Positions 8,824 to 16,930 of a stretch of DNA of 64,000 nt are shown here, piece after piece. Position 1 is the first letter of the stretch, and each line of letters starts with the position of its first letter. Below the pieces are notes generated by a model. The model saw nothing but the letters and a program-made list of their open reading frames with translations. It was not told the DNA's origin and ran no database searches. The position numbers were made by a program, and so were the translations under genes. The stretch is from Enterocloster bolteae. Lineage in GTDB: Bacteria > Bacillota > Clostridia > Lachnospirales > Lachnospiraceae. The DNA lies in NCBI RefSeq assembly GCF_002234575.2, contig NZ_CP022464.2, forward strand, positions 868,001-932,000. Direction: 5' to 3'.

Positions 8824-10326
8824 ATGCGGGAATGCGGTATGCTGCTTCCGGTTGCCAGCCTGCCTTCGCGGTATGGCATCGGGGCATTTTCTAAGGAAGC
8901 ATATGATTTTATTGATACACTAAAGGCAGCGGGACAGAGCTTCTGGCAGATTCTGCCTCTGGGCCCCACCGGATTCGGAGATTCGCCCTACCAGTCCTTT
9001 TCGGCCTTTGCGGGAAATCCATATTTTATTGATTTGGAAAAGCTGACAGAGGAAGGACTTCTCACAAGGGAGGAGTGCCTGGACGCGGACTTTGGAAACG
9101 ATGAGAGGGACATTGATTATAAGAAGATATACGATGGCAGATTCCCGCTTTTAAGGAAGGCTTATGAGCGCTGGAAGGCCGGCCGGTCCCCGGAGCTGGT
9201 TCATGAGCTGGCGGGACGGAAACTGGGGGATGAGACCAGGGAGTATTGTTTTTATATGGCGGTAAAGAACCATTTTGATTCATGCAGCTGGAATCTGTGG
9301 GACGAAGGTATCCGTCTGAGAAAACCGGAGGCACTGGAGGCATACAGAGCCATGCTGACGGATGAGATTGGGTTTTATGAATTCCAGCAGATTAAATTTG
9401 AGGAGCAGTGGGATGCCCTTAAGAGATATGCCCATGAGCAGGGGATCCGGATTATAGGGGATATTCCCATTTATGTGGCATTTGACAGCGCCGACAGCTG
9501 GTCGCGGCCCGAATTGTTCCAGTTTGATGAGAATAATATGCCGGGGGCAGTGGCGGGCTGTCCGCCTGACGGGTTTTCAGCCACAGGCCAGCTGTGGGGA
9601 AATCCTCTGTATAACTGGGAATACCACAGGAAAACTGGATTTGCCTGGTGGATGCGGAGGATGGAGTACTGTTTTCGCATGTATGATTTGGTGCGGGTGG
9701 ACCACTTCCGGGGATTTGATGAGTATTACGCCATACCCTACGGCGATGCCACGGCTGAGTACGGCCGTTGGGAAAAGGGGCCGGGTATCGAAATATTCCG
9801 GCAGATGCAGGAGCATTTCGGCGGGGACAAGCTGCCTATCATAGCAGAGGATCTGGGGTTCCTTACCCCTACTGTGAGACAGCTTCTGAAGGATACGGGA
9901 TTTCCGGGGATGAAGGTGCTGGAGTTTGCCTTTGACGCCGGTGAGAACAGTGATTATCTGCCTCACAAATACGGTTCCAACTGTGTGGTGTACACCGGCA
10001 CTCATGACAATGATACAGCAGAGGGCTGGTTCGCGTCACTGGATGAACATGACAGAAATTTTGTCAGGGAGTACATAGGAGCCGGATACACACCGGAGGG
10101 AGAGATTCACTGGGATTTAGTCAGGGCTGCGCTGGGAAGCGTGGCTGACCTGGCAGTGATTCCGGTCCAGGATTATCTGGGATACGATACGTCTGCCAGA
10201 ATCAACGAGCCGTCTACCCTGGGGAAGAACTGGCGGTGGAGGATGAGCAGGGAAGATTTGAATGAGGACACTGTGAAGCGGTGCAGGCGGCTGGCCGGGA
10301 TATATGGGCGGCTGGGGGAGGCGTAG
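8824..10326 (+). CDS. malQ: 4-alpha-glucanotransferase (amylomaltase)
   Basis: The 500-residue protein is a GH77 disproportionating enzyme that transfers maltosyl units between alpha-1,4-glucans, producing chains suitable for the phosphorylase encoded next door. N-terminal LPSRYGIGAF and FWQILPLGPTGFGDSPYQ are typical. Catalytic residues are visible in VRVDHFRGFDEYY (nucleophile Asp), IAEDLGFLTP (acid/base Glu) and YTGTHDNDTAEGW (transition-state Asp). I chose ATG 8824 because AAAGGAG lies at the right distance; an in-frame ATG at 8791 would place translation across that binding site. Length is normal for the short bacterial form. A rho-independent terminator follows. Confidence 0.95.
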   Translation: MRECGMLLPVASLPSRYGIGAFSKEAYDFIDTLKAAGQSFWQILPLGPTGFGDSPYQSFSAFAGNPYFIDLEKLTEEGLLTREECLDADFGNDERDIDYKKIYDGRFPLLRKAYERWKAGRSPELVHELAGRKLGDETREYCFYMAVKNHFDSCSWNLWDEGIRLRKPEALEAYRAMLTDEIGFYEFQQIKFEEQWDALKRYAHEQGIRIIGDIPIYVAFDSADSWSRPELFQFDENNMPGAVAGCPPDGFSATGQLWGNPLYNWEYHRKTGFAWWMRRMEYCFRMYDLVRVDHFRGFDEYYAIPYGDATAEYGRWEKGPGIEIFRQMQEHFGGDKLPIIAEDLGFLTPTVRQLLKDTGFPGMKVLEFAFDAGENSDYLPHKYGSNCVVYTGTHDNDTAEGWFASLDEHDRNFVREYIGAGYTPEGEIHWDLVRAALGSVADLAVIPVQDYLGYDTSARINEPSTLGKNWRWRMSREDLNEDTVKRCRRLAGIYGRLGEA

Positions 10327-10378
10327 AAGGAAAGAAAAAATATATTTATAATACAATCGTATTATATTGTGTAATGAT

Positions 10379-10420
10379 ACCCGGCGGAATAGGAAACAGG
10401 ATTCCGCTGGGTATTTGAAT
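10379..10420 (+). terminator. Terminator of malQ
   Basis: A 12-bp stem (ACCCGGCGGAAT at 10379-10390 pairing with ATTCCGCTGGGT at 10401-10412, one G-U pair) with a 10-base loop is followed by the T-rich ATTTGAATTT. It lies about 50 bases after the malQ stop. Confidence 0.75.
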
Positions 10421-10661
10421 TTACTCAAGAATTTGCGATGGTTTAAATAAGCTGGGGCTGCTTGCGAACCGGTGTATGTGCCAACAGATTAAACCTGTAT
10501 CTGATAACATGAAGGTGGTTGGAACCGCTTGTACTGTAGATACAAAAGACGGTGATAATCTTCCCATACATATAGCGATATACAGCTGTAAGCCTGGATA
10601 TGTGATACAATTGAGCAATATAGGAAGTGTAAAAAAGAAGGGACAGAACTACCTGAGTTGA
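10419..10661 (+). pseudogene. Remnant of an RraA-family gene
   Basis: Read in one frame, 10428-10610 gives an internal piece of an RraA-fold protein: ICDGLNKLGLLANR, then IKPVSDNMKVVGTACTVDTK and DGDNLPIHIAIYSCKPGYVI. This matches the N-terminal third of the family (a D-x-L-D-x-L-G start, VGTAVTV strand, GDNL-IH-A segment, PGDVIVV strand). The frame is closed by a TGA at 10416 on the left, there is no start codon or ribosome site before the homologous part, and after PGYVI the sequence loses all family resemblance and stops at 10661. The essential GAVxDGxxRD core is missing. It is therefore a dead fragment, of a different subtype from the intact copy at 2064-2723. Confidence 0.7.
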
Positions 10662-10690
10662 CTCCTTCATGGGTAAAAGACATGATGGGA

Positions 10691-10718
10691 TAGAAAAGGC
10701 AGGCCTTAAAGCCTGCCT
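10691..10718 (-). terminator. Terminator of the GNAT gene, containing its stop codon
   Basis: Arms 10698-10704 (GGCAGGC) and 10711-10717 (GCCTGCC) with a six-base loop form a hairpin, followed on the minus strand by TTTTCTA. The stop codon of the acetyltransferase (10706-10708) is in the loop. Confidence 0.7.
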
Positions 10719-11254
10719 GCCGGTATAAAAGGTTCCGGCTGTTCCGGGTGAGGGCCCAGCATTTTTTCCATCCAGACCATATCCCACCACTGGCCCAGTT
10801 TGTAGCCGCATTTGGTGAAATGTCCCACGGTATGGTAGCCGTATTTTTCATGAAAGGTTATGCTGCCCGGATTGGGGTAGGCAATGCAGGCATTGACATT
10901 GATGACGTTCTGGCGTCTCAGGTAGTTTTCCAATGCCTCGTAGAGAAGGGAGCCTGCGCCGGTGCGCCTCGCATCCCCGGATACATAGACGGAGGTTTCC
11001 ACAGCCCAGTCATAGGCTGACCTCTCTTTAAATTGGGATGCATAGGCGTATCCTATGATGCGTCCATCCCGGATTGCTGCCAGATATGGATACCGTTTCA
11101 GGGTGGATGTGATGCGGTTTTTGAATTCCTGGACAGTGGGAACCTCATATTCAAAAGTAATGGCGGTCTTTTCTACATAAGGCGCGTATATGGACAGGAG
11201 GGCGGCCGCGTCTGCTTCTTCTGCCATTCGGATGGTGACGGCTGTGTCTGACAT
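10706..11254 (-). CDS. GNAT-family N-acetyltransferase (phosphinothricin acetyltransferase-like)
   Basis: The 182-residue protein resembles the Pat/Bar/YncA branch of acetyl-CoA-dependent N-acetyltransferases: IRMAEEADAAALLSIYAPYV at the start, TAITFEYEVPT, an AAIRDGRIIGYAYAS strand, SVYVSGDARRTGAGSLLYEA (the acetyl-CoA pyrophosphate loop, here R-R-T-G-A-G), IAYPNPGSITFHEKYGY and FTKCGYKLGQWWDMVWMEK. Members acetylate amino-acid-like amines such as methionine sulfoximine or phosphinothricin; the true substrate here is unknown. It is monocistronic, with GAAAGGAG upstream of its ATG and a terminator at its 3' end. Confidence 0.88.
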   Translation of the reverse strand: MSDTAVTIRMAEEADAAALLSIYAPYVEKTAITFEYEVPTVQEFKNRITSTLKRYPYLAAIRDGRIIGYAYASQFKERSAYDWAVETSVYVSGDARRTGAGSLLYEALENYLRRQNVINVNACIAYPNPGSITFHEKYGYHTVGHFTKCGYKLGQWWDMVWMEKMLGPHPEQPEPFIPAGRL

Positions 11255-11580
11255 ATGGGGGACTCCTTTCTAAATATATAAATGTTTCAGATATATATAT
11301 GTTTTTGAAGGTTTGTATTGCAACCTACATTCTATCACTGATGTCACATAATTTCCACTGTCTGTTAAGGAATATTTACAACGGCATCCGTCATAAGCGG
11401 CGTCTCCACAAAGGTCATCAGGGAAAGCCTTTTCATGCAATTACGAGTTTGAGCTGTAAACTGTGAGATTATTTGCACGCATAAATAAAATTAAGTAATT
11501 CTTACACAATTTTTCCCCTTTCTCATCCTGTTATTTCCTTTCACTTTCTGATAAAATGGTACTATAAGGAGGTGGAGGAT
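11255..11580. other. Intergenic region between divergent GNAT and cell-wall-binding genes
   Basis: These 326 bases are AT-rich near both ends and contain no credible coding frame. They must hold the promoters of both divergent genes, but I cannot pick out a convincing pair of hexamers. AAGGAGG at 11566-11572 is the ribosome site of the downstream gene. A 23-codon minus-strand frame (11365-11436) has no ribosome site and is not called. Confidence 0.5.
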
Positions 11581-13035
11581 ATGACCAGACGAAGGATACT
11601 GACAGGATGGGCCATAGGATTGCTGTTGGGAGTGATGGCTGCCGGCACTGCATTGGGTGCGGAGTCCGGATGGAAGACAGAGGACGGAGTTCTTAAATTT
11701 GTGGACAACAAGGGTAACTATGTGACCAATGAATGGAGGACACGGGACGGAAAATCATACTTCCTGGGCAGCGACGGGGAGATTGAGAAGAGCACCTGGA
11801 TAGAGAATACATATTATGTGGACGACAAGGGAGTCATGGTGAAGAATTCCTGGGTCCACACAGACGGCAAGGACGGCCTGAAGGAAGAGGGCTGGTATTT
11901 CCTGGGCAAGAACGGCAAGACAGAGGAAGGCTGGAAGAACGTAGGAGACGGCCGGTACAACTTTGACAGCGACGGTAAGATGCGCACGGGCTGGTTCTAC
12001 GAGGGCGATAATATCTACTACCTGGGCGGCAAGGACGACGGTGCCATGAGACGGGGCTGGGTATGCCTGGAATTTGATGAGGATGATCTGCCTGAGATTG
12101 GGGATATCTCCAAGGAATATAAGAAGGCAGATGAGAATTCCCGGTGGTTTTTCTTTCAGAATAACGGTAAGGCCAAACGCTCTCTTACCGGCAATTATGA
12201 CCAGGAGACCATTCACGGAGAAAAATTCTATTTTGACCGGAACGGTGCCATGCTGACGGGCTGGCATGCGGTGAAGGAGAAAGCGGACAGCGATGATGCC
12301 ACAGGCATCAGCCGTTTCGTATACCTGGGCGGTAAGGACGACGGAGCCATTGCAAAGGGACAGTGGAAACAGCTGTCTGAGCATCCCGGTGATTCCGACG
12401 ACGGGGCAGCCATCTTAAAGAAGGGGGATGAGGAGCTTCCAAGGGAAGGGGATAAGGAGTGGTATTACTTTGAGAACAACGGCACTCCCGCCTACCTTAA
12501 AACAGGCATCTCCACCATGAATGCCGCCACCATCCGGGTGGATGGCGAAAATTATTTTGTGAACCAGTATGGATGCAGAAGGAACGGACTGGTCAAGATA
12601 GTATCCGGCGGCCATGTGTTGGTGGGATATTTCGGAGAAAAGGGGACTGACGGCAGGATGCTCACCGGCAGGAATACCGGTATTGCTGACGATGACGGCA
12701 AACGCTGCACCTTCTATTTCAACACCTCGGGATCCAACAAGGGAGCTGGCTTCAGCGGAGAAAAGGATGGATTCCTGTACTACAACGGTTTGCTGGTGAC
12801 AGCGGACGGGGATTCCCAGTACGAGGTCTATCAGGTGGACGGCAAATATTACCTGGTCAATGAATCCGGTAAGGTACAGACCAATGAGAAGGCTTATAAG
12901 AGCGATGGGGATTATGTCTATTTGGTTGAGGACAGGGAAGTTTACTATACGGATGACAACGGGAAAAAGACGAAGAAGGCAGACAGCAGCGCCACCCTTC
13001 CGGATTTCACCTGTGATCAGGTATATGAGCTTTGA
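11581..13035 (+). CDS. Secreted protein made of cell-wall-binding (choline-binding-like) repeats
   Basis: The 484-residue product begins with a signal peptide (TRRR, hydrophobic core GWAIGLLLGVMAAG, cleavage near TALGAES). The rest is a chain of aromatic/Gly repeats of the CW_binding/ChBD type, for example GWYFLGKNGKTEEGWKNVGD, RYNFDSDGKMRTGWFYEGD and IYYLGGKDDGAMRRGW; the YYLGGKDDGA module recurs at least twice. Such repeats bind choline-like groups or glucans on the cell surface. No catalytic domain is visible over the whole length, so it may be an adhesin or structural surface protein. ATG 11581 fits AAGGAGG with 8 bases of spacing; GTG 11572 overlaps that site. Confidence 0.85.
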   Translation: MTRRRILTGWAIGLLLGVMAAGTALGAESGWKTEDGVLKFVDNKGNYVTNEWRTRDGKSYFLGSDGEIEKSTWIENTYYVDDKGVMVKNSWVHTDGKDGLKEEGWYFLGKNGKTEEGWKNVGDGRYNFDSDGKMRTGWFYEGDNIYYLGGKDDGAMRRGWVCLEFDEDDLPEIGDISKEYKKADENSRWFFFQNNGKAKRSLTGNYDQETIHGEKFYFDRNGAMLTGWHAVKEKADSDDATGISRFVYLGGKDDGAIAKGQWKQLSEHPGDSDDGAAILKKGDEELPREGDKEWYYFENNGTPAYLKTGISTMNAATIRVDGENYFVNQYGCRRNGLVKIVSGGHVLVGYFGEKGTDGRMLTGRNTGIADDDGKRCTFYFNTSGSNKGAGFSGEKDGFLYYNGLLVTADGDSQYEVYQVDGKYYLVNESGKVQTNEKAYKSDGDYVYLVEDREVYYTDDNGKKTKKADSSATLPDFTCDQVYEL

Positions 13036-13065
13036 TGTTTTATAAGCTTTGTTTCTGAGCTTTGG

Positions 13066-13109
13066 AAAGGGACGGCTTCCGCCATACTGGCGGAAGGGCC
13101 GTCCCTTTT
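13066..13109 (+). terminator. Terminator after the cell-wall-binding protein gene
   Basis: AAAGGGACGGC and TTCCGCCA pair with TGGCGGAA and GCCGTCCCTTT around a three-base loop, with a two-base bulge, and end in TTTTAGG. The stem is long and GC-rich, 30 bases after the stop codon. Confidence 0.85.
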
Positions 13110-13416
13110 AGGTTGTGGTTGAAAAAAGAAATACGGTCTGATATACTGAAATGGCGGGAAATATCTTGTATACAGTATAAAGATAGAGCCGGAGTTTTCA
13201 GCCCGTAAAAGCCTTATAAAATGAGGAGACCCCGATTGTATAACAACCGGGGCAATTATGAAAAATCTATGTGCAATTTTACTATTTATCATTTGTATAT
13301 GTGACTTGCTCTTATGAAAATAGTATAAAAAATAAATGTGAACGAAATGTGAATTTGTTGTAAACAGATTATGAAACATTATATATTACCATAGATGCAG
13401 AATCGAAGGAGAGAAA
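13110..13416. other. Intergenic region before the pyrophosphatase gene
   Basis: No gene is visible. CCCCGATTGT and ACAACCGGGG (about 13231-13253) form a 10-bp inverted repeat with one mismatch and no T-run, so it is a hairpin of unknown use. A possible promoter lies at TTGTAA 13358-13363 and TATATT 13382-13387 (18-base spacer), 30 bases before the ATG at 13417. Confidence 0.4.
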
Positions 13417-15087
13417 ATGGAGCAGGAATTAAAGAGAAAGACAATGGTCATCGGCCACAGGAATCCTGATACGGATTCCATCTGTTCGGCTATCTGTTAT
13501 GCCAACCTGAAGCGGGCCATTACAGGGGATGCGTACATTCCGGCCAGGGCAGGCCATGTGAACGGAGAGACCAGGTTTGTCCTGGATTACTTCGGCATGG
13601 AGGAGCCTAAGCTGGTGGAGGACGTGAGAACCCAGGTAAAGGACATTGAAATCCGCAAGACCAGGGGAGTTGCGGATAACATTTCCTTAAAAAAGGCATG
13701 GAACATCATGCAGGAAAACAATGTGGTGACCATTCCTTCCGTCAGGCCCGACGGTACCCTGGAGGGGCTTATCACGGTAGGCGATATCACAAAGACCTAT
13801 ATGAATATATATGACAGCAGCATCTTGTCCAAGGCCCATACCCAGTATTCCAACATCATTGAAACACTGGAAGCTGATATTGTGGTGGGGGATGCGGACG
13901 TCTATTTTGACAAGGGAAAGGTGCTGATTGCAGCCGCCAATCCGGACCTGATGGAATTTTACATTGAACCCCATGACCTGGTTATACTGGGCAACCGTTA
14001 TGAGTCCCAGCTCTGCGCCATCGAGATGGGGGCTGACTGCATCATTGTGTGTGAGGGTGCAGGCGTGTCCATGACCATCAAGAAGATTGCCCAGGACAGG
14101 GGATGTACGGTCATTGCCACCACCTACGACACATATACGGCGGCCCGTCTGATTAACCAGAGCATGCCTATCAGCTATTTCATGACCAGGGAGCACCTCA
14201 TAACCTTTAACAGCGATGATTATACAGATGAAATCCGGGAGGTCATGGCCAGCAAACGGCACCGGGACTTCCCCATCCTGGACAAGGAGGGAAGGTATCT
14301 GGGAATGATTTCACGCCGGAACCTGTTGGGCGCCAAGGGCAAACAGGTTATCCTGGTGGACCACAACGAGAAGAGCCAGGCTGTGGCAGGTATTGAGAGC
14401 GCCGAAATCATGGAGATCATCGACCATCACAGGCTGGGAACCGTCCAGACCATGGCTCCGGTGTTCTTCCGCAACCAGCCCCTGGGCTGTACGGCCACCA
14501 TCATTTACCAGATGTACCTGGAAAACAAGGTGGATATTGAGCCGAAGATTGCAGGGCTTTTGTGCAGCGCTATTGTGTCGGATACCCTGTTGTTCCGCTC
14601 ACCAACCTGCACACCGGTGGATGAGATGGCTGCCAGGTCCCTGGCAGCCATAGCAGGCCTGGATATAGAGAAATACGCCATGGAAATGTTCGGAGCGGGA
14701 AGTAATCTTAAGGATAAGTCCGATGAGGAGATTTTCTACCAGGATTTTAAGAAGTTTTCTGTTGGCAAGGCGCTGATTGGCGTGGGACAGATTACGTCGT
14801 TAAACGATATAGAGCTGGAAACCCTGAAGGAGAAGATGCTGGGTTATATGGAAAAGGCCAAGGAGAGCAACAGCCTGGATATGGCATTTTTCATGCTGAC
14901 CAACATACTGAAGGAATCCACGGACCTGATTTGTTACGGGCAGGGCGCGGTGCAGCTGGCGGCCAAGGCCTTTCATCTGGATATAGAGGAAGCCACGGAA
15001 AAGCCGGAACCGGTGCTGAGCCTGCCGGGTGTGGTATCCCGTAAAAAACAATTGATTCCGGAGCTGATGCTGGCGGAGCAGGATTAG
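13417..15087 (+). CDS. CBS/DRTGG-domain manganese-dependent inorganic pyrophosphatase (family II)
   Basis: The 556-residue protein has the DHH-phosphoesterase signature of family II pyrophosphatases: VIGHRNPDTDSICSAI at the N-terminus (metal-binding HxxxDxD), IDHHRLG at about residues 339-345, and the C-terminal DHHA2 part ending in SLPGVVSRKKQLIPEL. Between the first motif and DHH lies a large insert with two CBS halves (about 70-125 and 250-310) around a DRTGG domain. In characterised clostridial enzymes this insert binds adenine nucleotides and controls activity. The reaction is hydrolysis of pyrophosphate to phosphate in the cytoplasm. It has its own GAAGGAG site; a flavin reductase gene follows after 33 bases. 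Confidence 0.92.
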   Translation: MEQELKRKTMVIGHRNPDTDSICSAICYANLKRAITGDAYIPARAGHVNGETRFVLDYFGMEEPKLVEDVRTQVKDIEIRKTRGVADNISLKKAWNIMQENNVVTIPSVRPDGTLEGLITVGDITKTYMNIYDSSILSKAHTQYSNIIETLEADIVVGDADVYFDKGKVLIAAANPDLMEFYIEPHDLVILGNRYESQLCAIEMGADCIIVCEGAGVSMTIKKIAQDRGCTVIATTYDTYTAARLINQSMPISYFMTREHLITFNSDDYTDEIREVMASKRHRDFPILDKEGRYLGMISRRNLLGAKGKQVILVDHNEKSQAVAGIESAEIMEIIDHHRLGTVQTMAPVFFRNQPLGCTATIIYQMYLENKVDIEPKIAGLLCSAIVSDTLLFRSPTCTPVDEMAARSLAAIAGLDIEKYAMEMFGAGSNLKDKSDEEIFYQDFKKFSVGKALIGVGQITSLNDIELETLKEKMLGYMEKAKESNSLDMAFFMLTNILKESTDLICYGQGAVQLAAKAFHLDIEEATEKPEPVLSLPGVVSRKKQLIPELMLAEQD

Positions 15088-15120
15088 GACAACGGCCCGG
15101 CAGGGCAGGAGGATTAAGAT

Positions 15121-15732
15121 ATGTCAAAGGAATACTGGAAACCAGGCAACATGCTCTACCCGGTGCCGGCTGTTATGGTCAGCTGCGGCAGGGAGGGAGA
15201 GACACCTAACATCATCACAGTGGCCTGGGCGGGCACCATCTGCTCGGATCCTGCCATGGTATCTATTTCTGTGCGCAAAGAGCGTTTTTCACACAGCATC
15301 ATCAGGGATACAGGAGAATTTGTCATCAATCTGGTGAATAAGCGGCTGGTACGGGCCACGGATTACTGCGGCGTAAAATCCGGCAGGGATGTGGACAAAT
15401 TTAAGGAGACAAGGCTGAACCCCCAGGCATCCAGGTATGTGAAGGCGCCGGGAGTGGAGGAAAGCCCGGTGAACATTGAGTGCAAGGTGGTGGAAGTGAA
15501 GGAACTGGGAAGCCATGATATGTTCATTGCCAAGGTGATGGGGGTGACCATTGACAACCAGTACATGGACGACAGGGGAAAGTTCAACCTCAATGCATCC
15601 GGACTTGTGAGCTATTCCCACGGAGAGTACTTTGAGCTGGGAAAGAAGCTGGGGAGCTTTGGATATTCGGTGAAAAAGCCGGTGAAAAGGCAGAGTGATA
15701 AGAAAAGGACTGCAAGGAGGAAAAAAGCGTGA
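15121..15732 (+). CDS. Flavin reductase-family protein (FMN-binding split barrel)
   Basis: The 203-residue protein matches the flavin-reductase-like FMN-binding domain: YPVPAVMVSCG at the N-terminus, NIITVAWAGTICSDPAMVSISV, the RFSHSIIRDTGEFVINL segment and a mid-protein CGVKSGRDVDKF. Such proteins bind FMN and either supply reduced flavin or act as small oxidoreductases; several relatives in anaerobes have unknown partners. The last 12 residues are strongly basic (KRQSDKKRTARRKKA), an unusual tail. It overlaps the next gene by four bases, which implies translational coupling. Confidence 0.85.
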   Translation: MSKEYWKPGNMLYPVPAVMVSCGREGETPNIITVAWAGTICSDPAMVSISVRKERFSHSIIRDTGEFVINLVNKRLVRATDYCGVKSGRDVDKFKETRLNPQASRYVKAPGVEESPVNIECKVVEVKELGSHDMFIAKVMGVTIDNQYMDDRGKFNLNASGLVSYSHGEYFELGKKLGSFGYSVKKPVKRQSDKKRTARRKKA

Positions 15733-16385
15733 AACCGAACATTACCATGATAGGCATGCCGTCATCGGGCAAGAGCACCATTGGGGTACTGCTGGCCAAG
15801 AGGCTGGGATTTTCCTTTGTGGACGTGGATATCGTGATACAGGAAAAGGAGGGAAGGCTTCTTAAAGAAATTATCGCACAGGAGGGTATGGACGGATTCC
15901 TTAAAGTGGAAGAGAGAATCAATGCCGGACTGGATGTGACCCTCTCTGTCATTGCTCCCGGCGGAAGCGTTATATACGGTGAGAAGGCCATGGAGCACCT
16001 GAAGGAAATCAGCGAAGTGGTCTATCTGAAGATGAGCTATGAGGAGATGGAAAACCGCATTGGCAATGTGGTGGACCGGGGCGTTGCCCTGAAACCGGGT
16101 TTTACCCTTCGGGACCTTTACAATGAGCGCGTGCCTTATTATGAGAAATATGCGGACATTACCATTGACGAGGAGGGCAAGACTCCCGGGGAAACAGTGG
16201 ATGCGCTGAGGGACATCATTGAGGGAATGATGGATCGCAGTATGATTGAGCGCATTGTGGAGGAACAGAAAAAGATTCTGGAGGAAAAGGACCGTAAAAT
16301 AGAAGCTTACGAGGCGGAGATTGCAGCACTTAAGGAAGAGCTGGCCCTTTTCAGGGCTGCGGAGACTGGCGGCTGCGGAAACTAG
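15729..16385 (+). CDS. Shikimate-kinase-like P-loop kinase with coiled-coil tail
   Basis: The 218-residue protein starts at GTG 15729 behind AAGGAGG and overlaps the previous stop. Residues 9-16 (GMPSSGKS) are the Walker A loop and DVD at 32-34 matches the shikimate-kinase acidic motif, with RVPYYEKYAD at 134-143 resembling the C-terminal Arg region. Two features are off: the substrate-binding Arg of the FRxxE motif is replaced (FLKVE, 57-61) and the GGG motif is GGS (78-80). Residues 171-212 form a charged, probably coiled-coil extension not found in AroK. It may therefore phosphorylate something other than shikimate. No other aromatic-pathway gene is nearby. The final codons run into a tandem repeat. 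Confidence 0.7.
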   Translation: MKPNITMIGMPSSGKSTIGVLLAKRLGFSFVDVDIVIQEKEGRLLKEIIAQEGMDGFLKVEERINAGLDVTLSVIAPGGSVIYGEKAMEHLKEISEVVYLKMSYEEMENRIGNVVDRGVALKPGFTLRDLYNERVPYYEKYADITIDEEGKTPGETVDALRDIIEGMMDRSMIERIVEEQKKILEEKDRKIEAYEAEIAALKEELALFRAAETGGCGN

Positions 16386-16448
16386 CGGCTGCGTAAACTG
16401 AGGCGATGGAAACTATCGGCTGCGGAAATTGAGGCGGTGGAAACTGCG
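16354..16448 (+). repeat. Degenerate ~16-bp tandem repeat across the kinase stop codon
   Basis: About six imperfect copies of a GCGGCTGCGGAAACTA-like unit run from 16354 to 16448; the clearest are 16369-16384, 16385-16401 and 16417-16432. The array begins inside the last ten codons of the shikimate-kinase-like gene and includes its stop codon. Confidence 0.8.
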
Positions 16449-16484
16449 GGTGAAGAAGCCATATAGAGGCTGGGCCACGGATGG

Positions 16485-16546
16485 AAAAAGGTTCGTTCTG
16501 ATCTTTGGATTATTAGGTTATCCAAAGATTCAGAACGAACCTTTTT
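16485..16546. terminator. Bidirectional terminator
   Basis: Arms 16485-16510 and 16520-16546 are complementary over about 25 bases with a single one-base bulge, starting with A-run and ending with T-run, so the hairpin can work for the plus-strand kinase gene and the minus-strand membrane protein gene. Confidence 0.9.
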
Positions 16547-16582
16547 ATTGTTTTATTTATTTTTATTATTTGACAGGCAGAC

Positions 16583-16930
16583 CTACAGCATTTCCATATA
16601 AGCCAGCAGCTTATCCGCCAGGTCCAGTCCGATGTATACCAGAATACCCAGGATGATCAAAGCCGCTGCCAGGAATACCAGCTTATAGACCAGGTAAGCC
16701 TTGGCAAAATCCCGCAGCTGGTTCTCTTTTTTTCCAAAGGCCAGACAGAGCAGGTAAACCCATCCCGCGATAGGGATGTTCATGCACATGAATGTAAGGA
16801 ACCAGCGCCTGGGCGGCATGCGGTAGGGATTGGCAGTATCCTTTTCGGGTTCCACGGGGGCCTTTTTGGGCAGCCTCAGACGCGGGGCGCCTGTATGTCC
16901 TGCTTTTTTATGTAAATCAGTTTTCATCAT
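16583..16930 (-). CDS. Small two-helix membrane protein of unknown function
   Basis: I do not recognise a family. The 115-residue protein has a basic, Pro-rich N-terminal 45 residues (cytoplasmic by the positive-inside rule) and two hydrophobic helices at about 44-66 (FLTFMCMNIPIAGWVYLLCLAF) and 80-105 (VYKLVFLAAALIILGILVYI). The start overlaps the end of the penicillin-binding protein gene by 14 bases and has AGGAGG inside that gene, so the two are co-translated. It may assist the PBP or simply be a conserved neighbour; that is inference from coupling alone. ATG 16927 is an equally good start. Confidence 0.7.
   Translation of the reverse strand: MMKTDLHKKAGHTGAPRLRLPKKAPVEPEKDTANPYRMPPRRWFLTFMCMNIPIAGWVYLLCLAFGKKENQLRDFAKAYLVYKLVFLAAALIILGILVYIGLDLADKLLAYMEML

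Noticed and set aside
11365..11436. Short minus-strand frame of 23 codons in the GNAT upstream gap
   Set aside because: No ribosome site, very short, no similarity recognised.
11755..12384. 209-codon minus-strand frame inside the cell-wall-binding protein gene
   Set aside because: Caused by the repetitive codon use of the plus-strand gene; the sense protein has a signal peptide and regular repeats.
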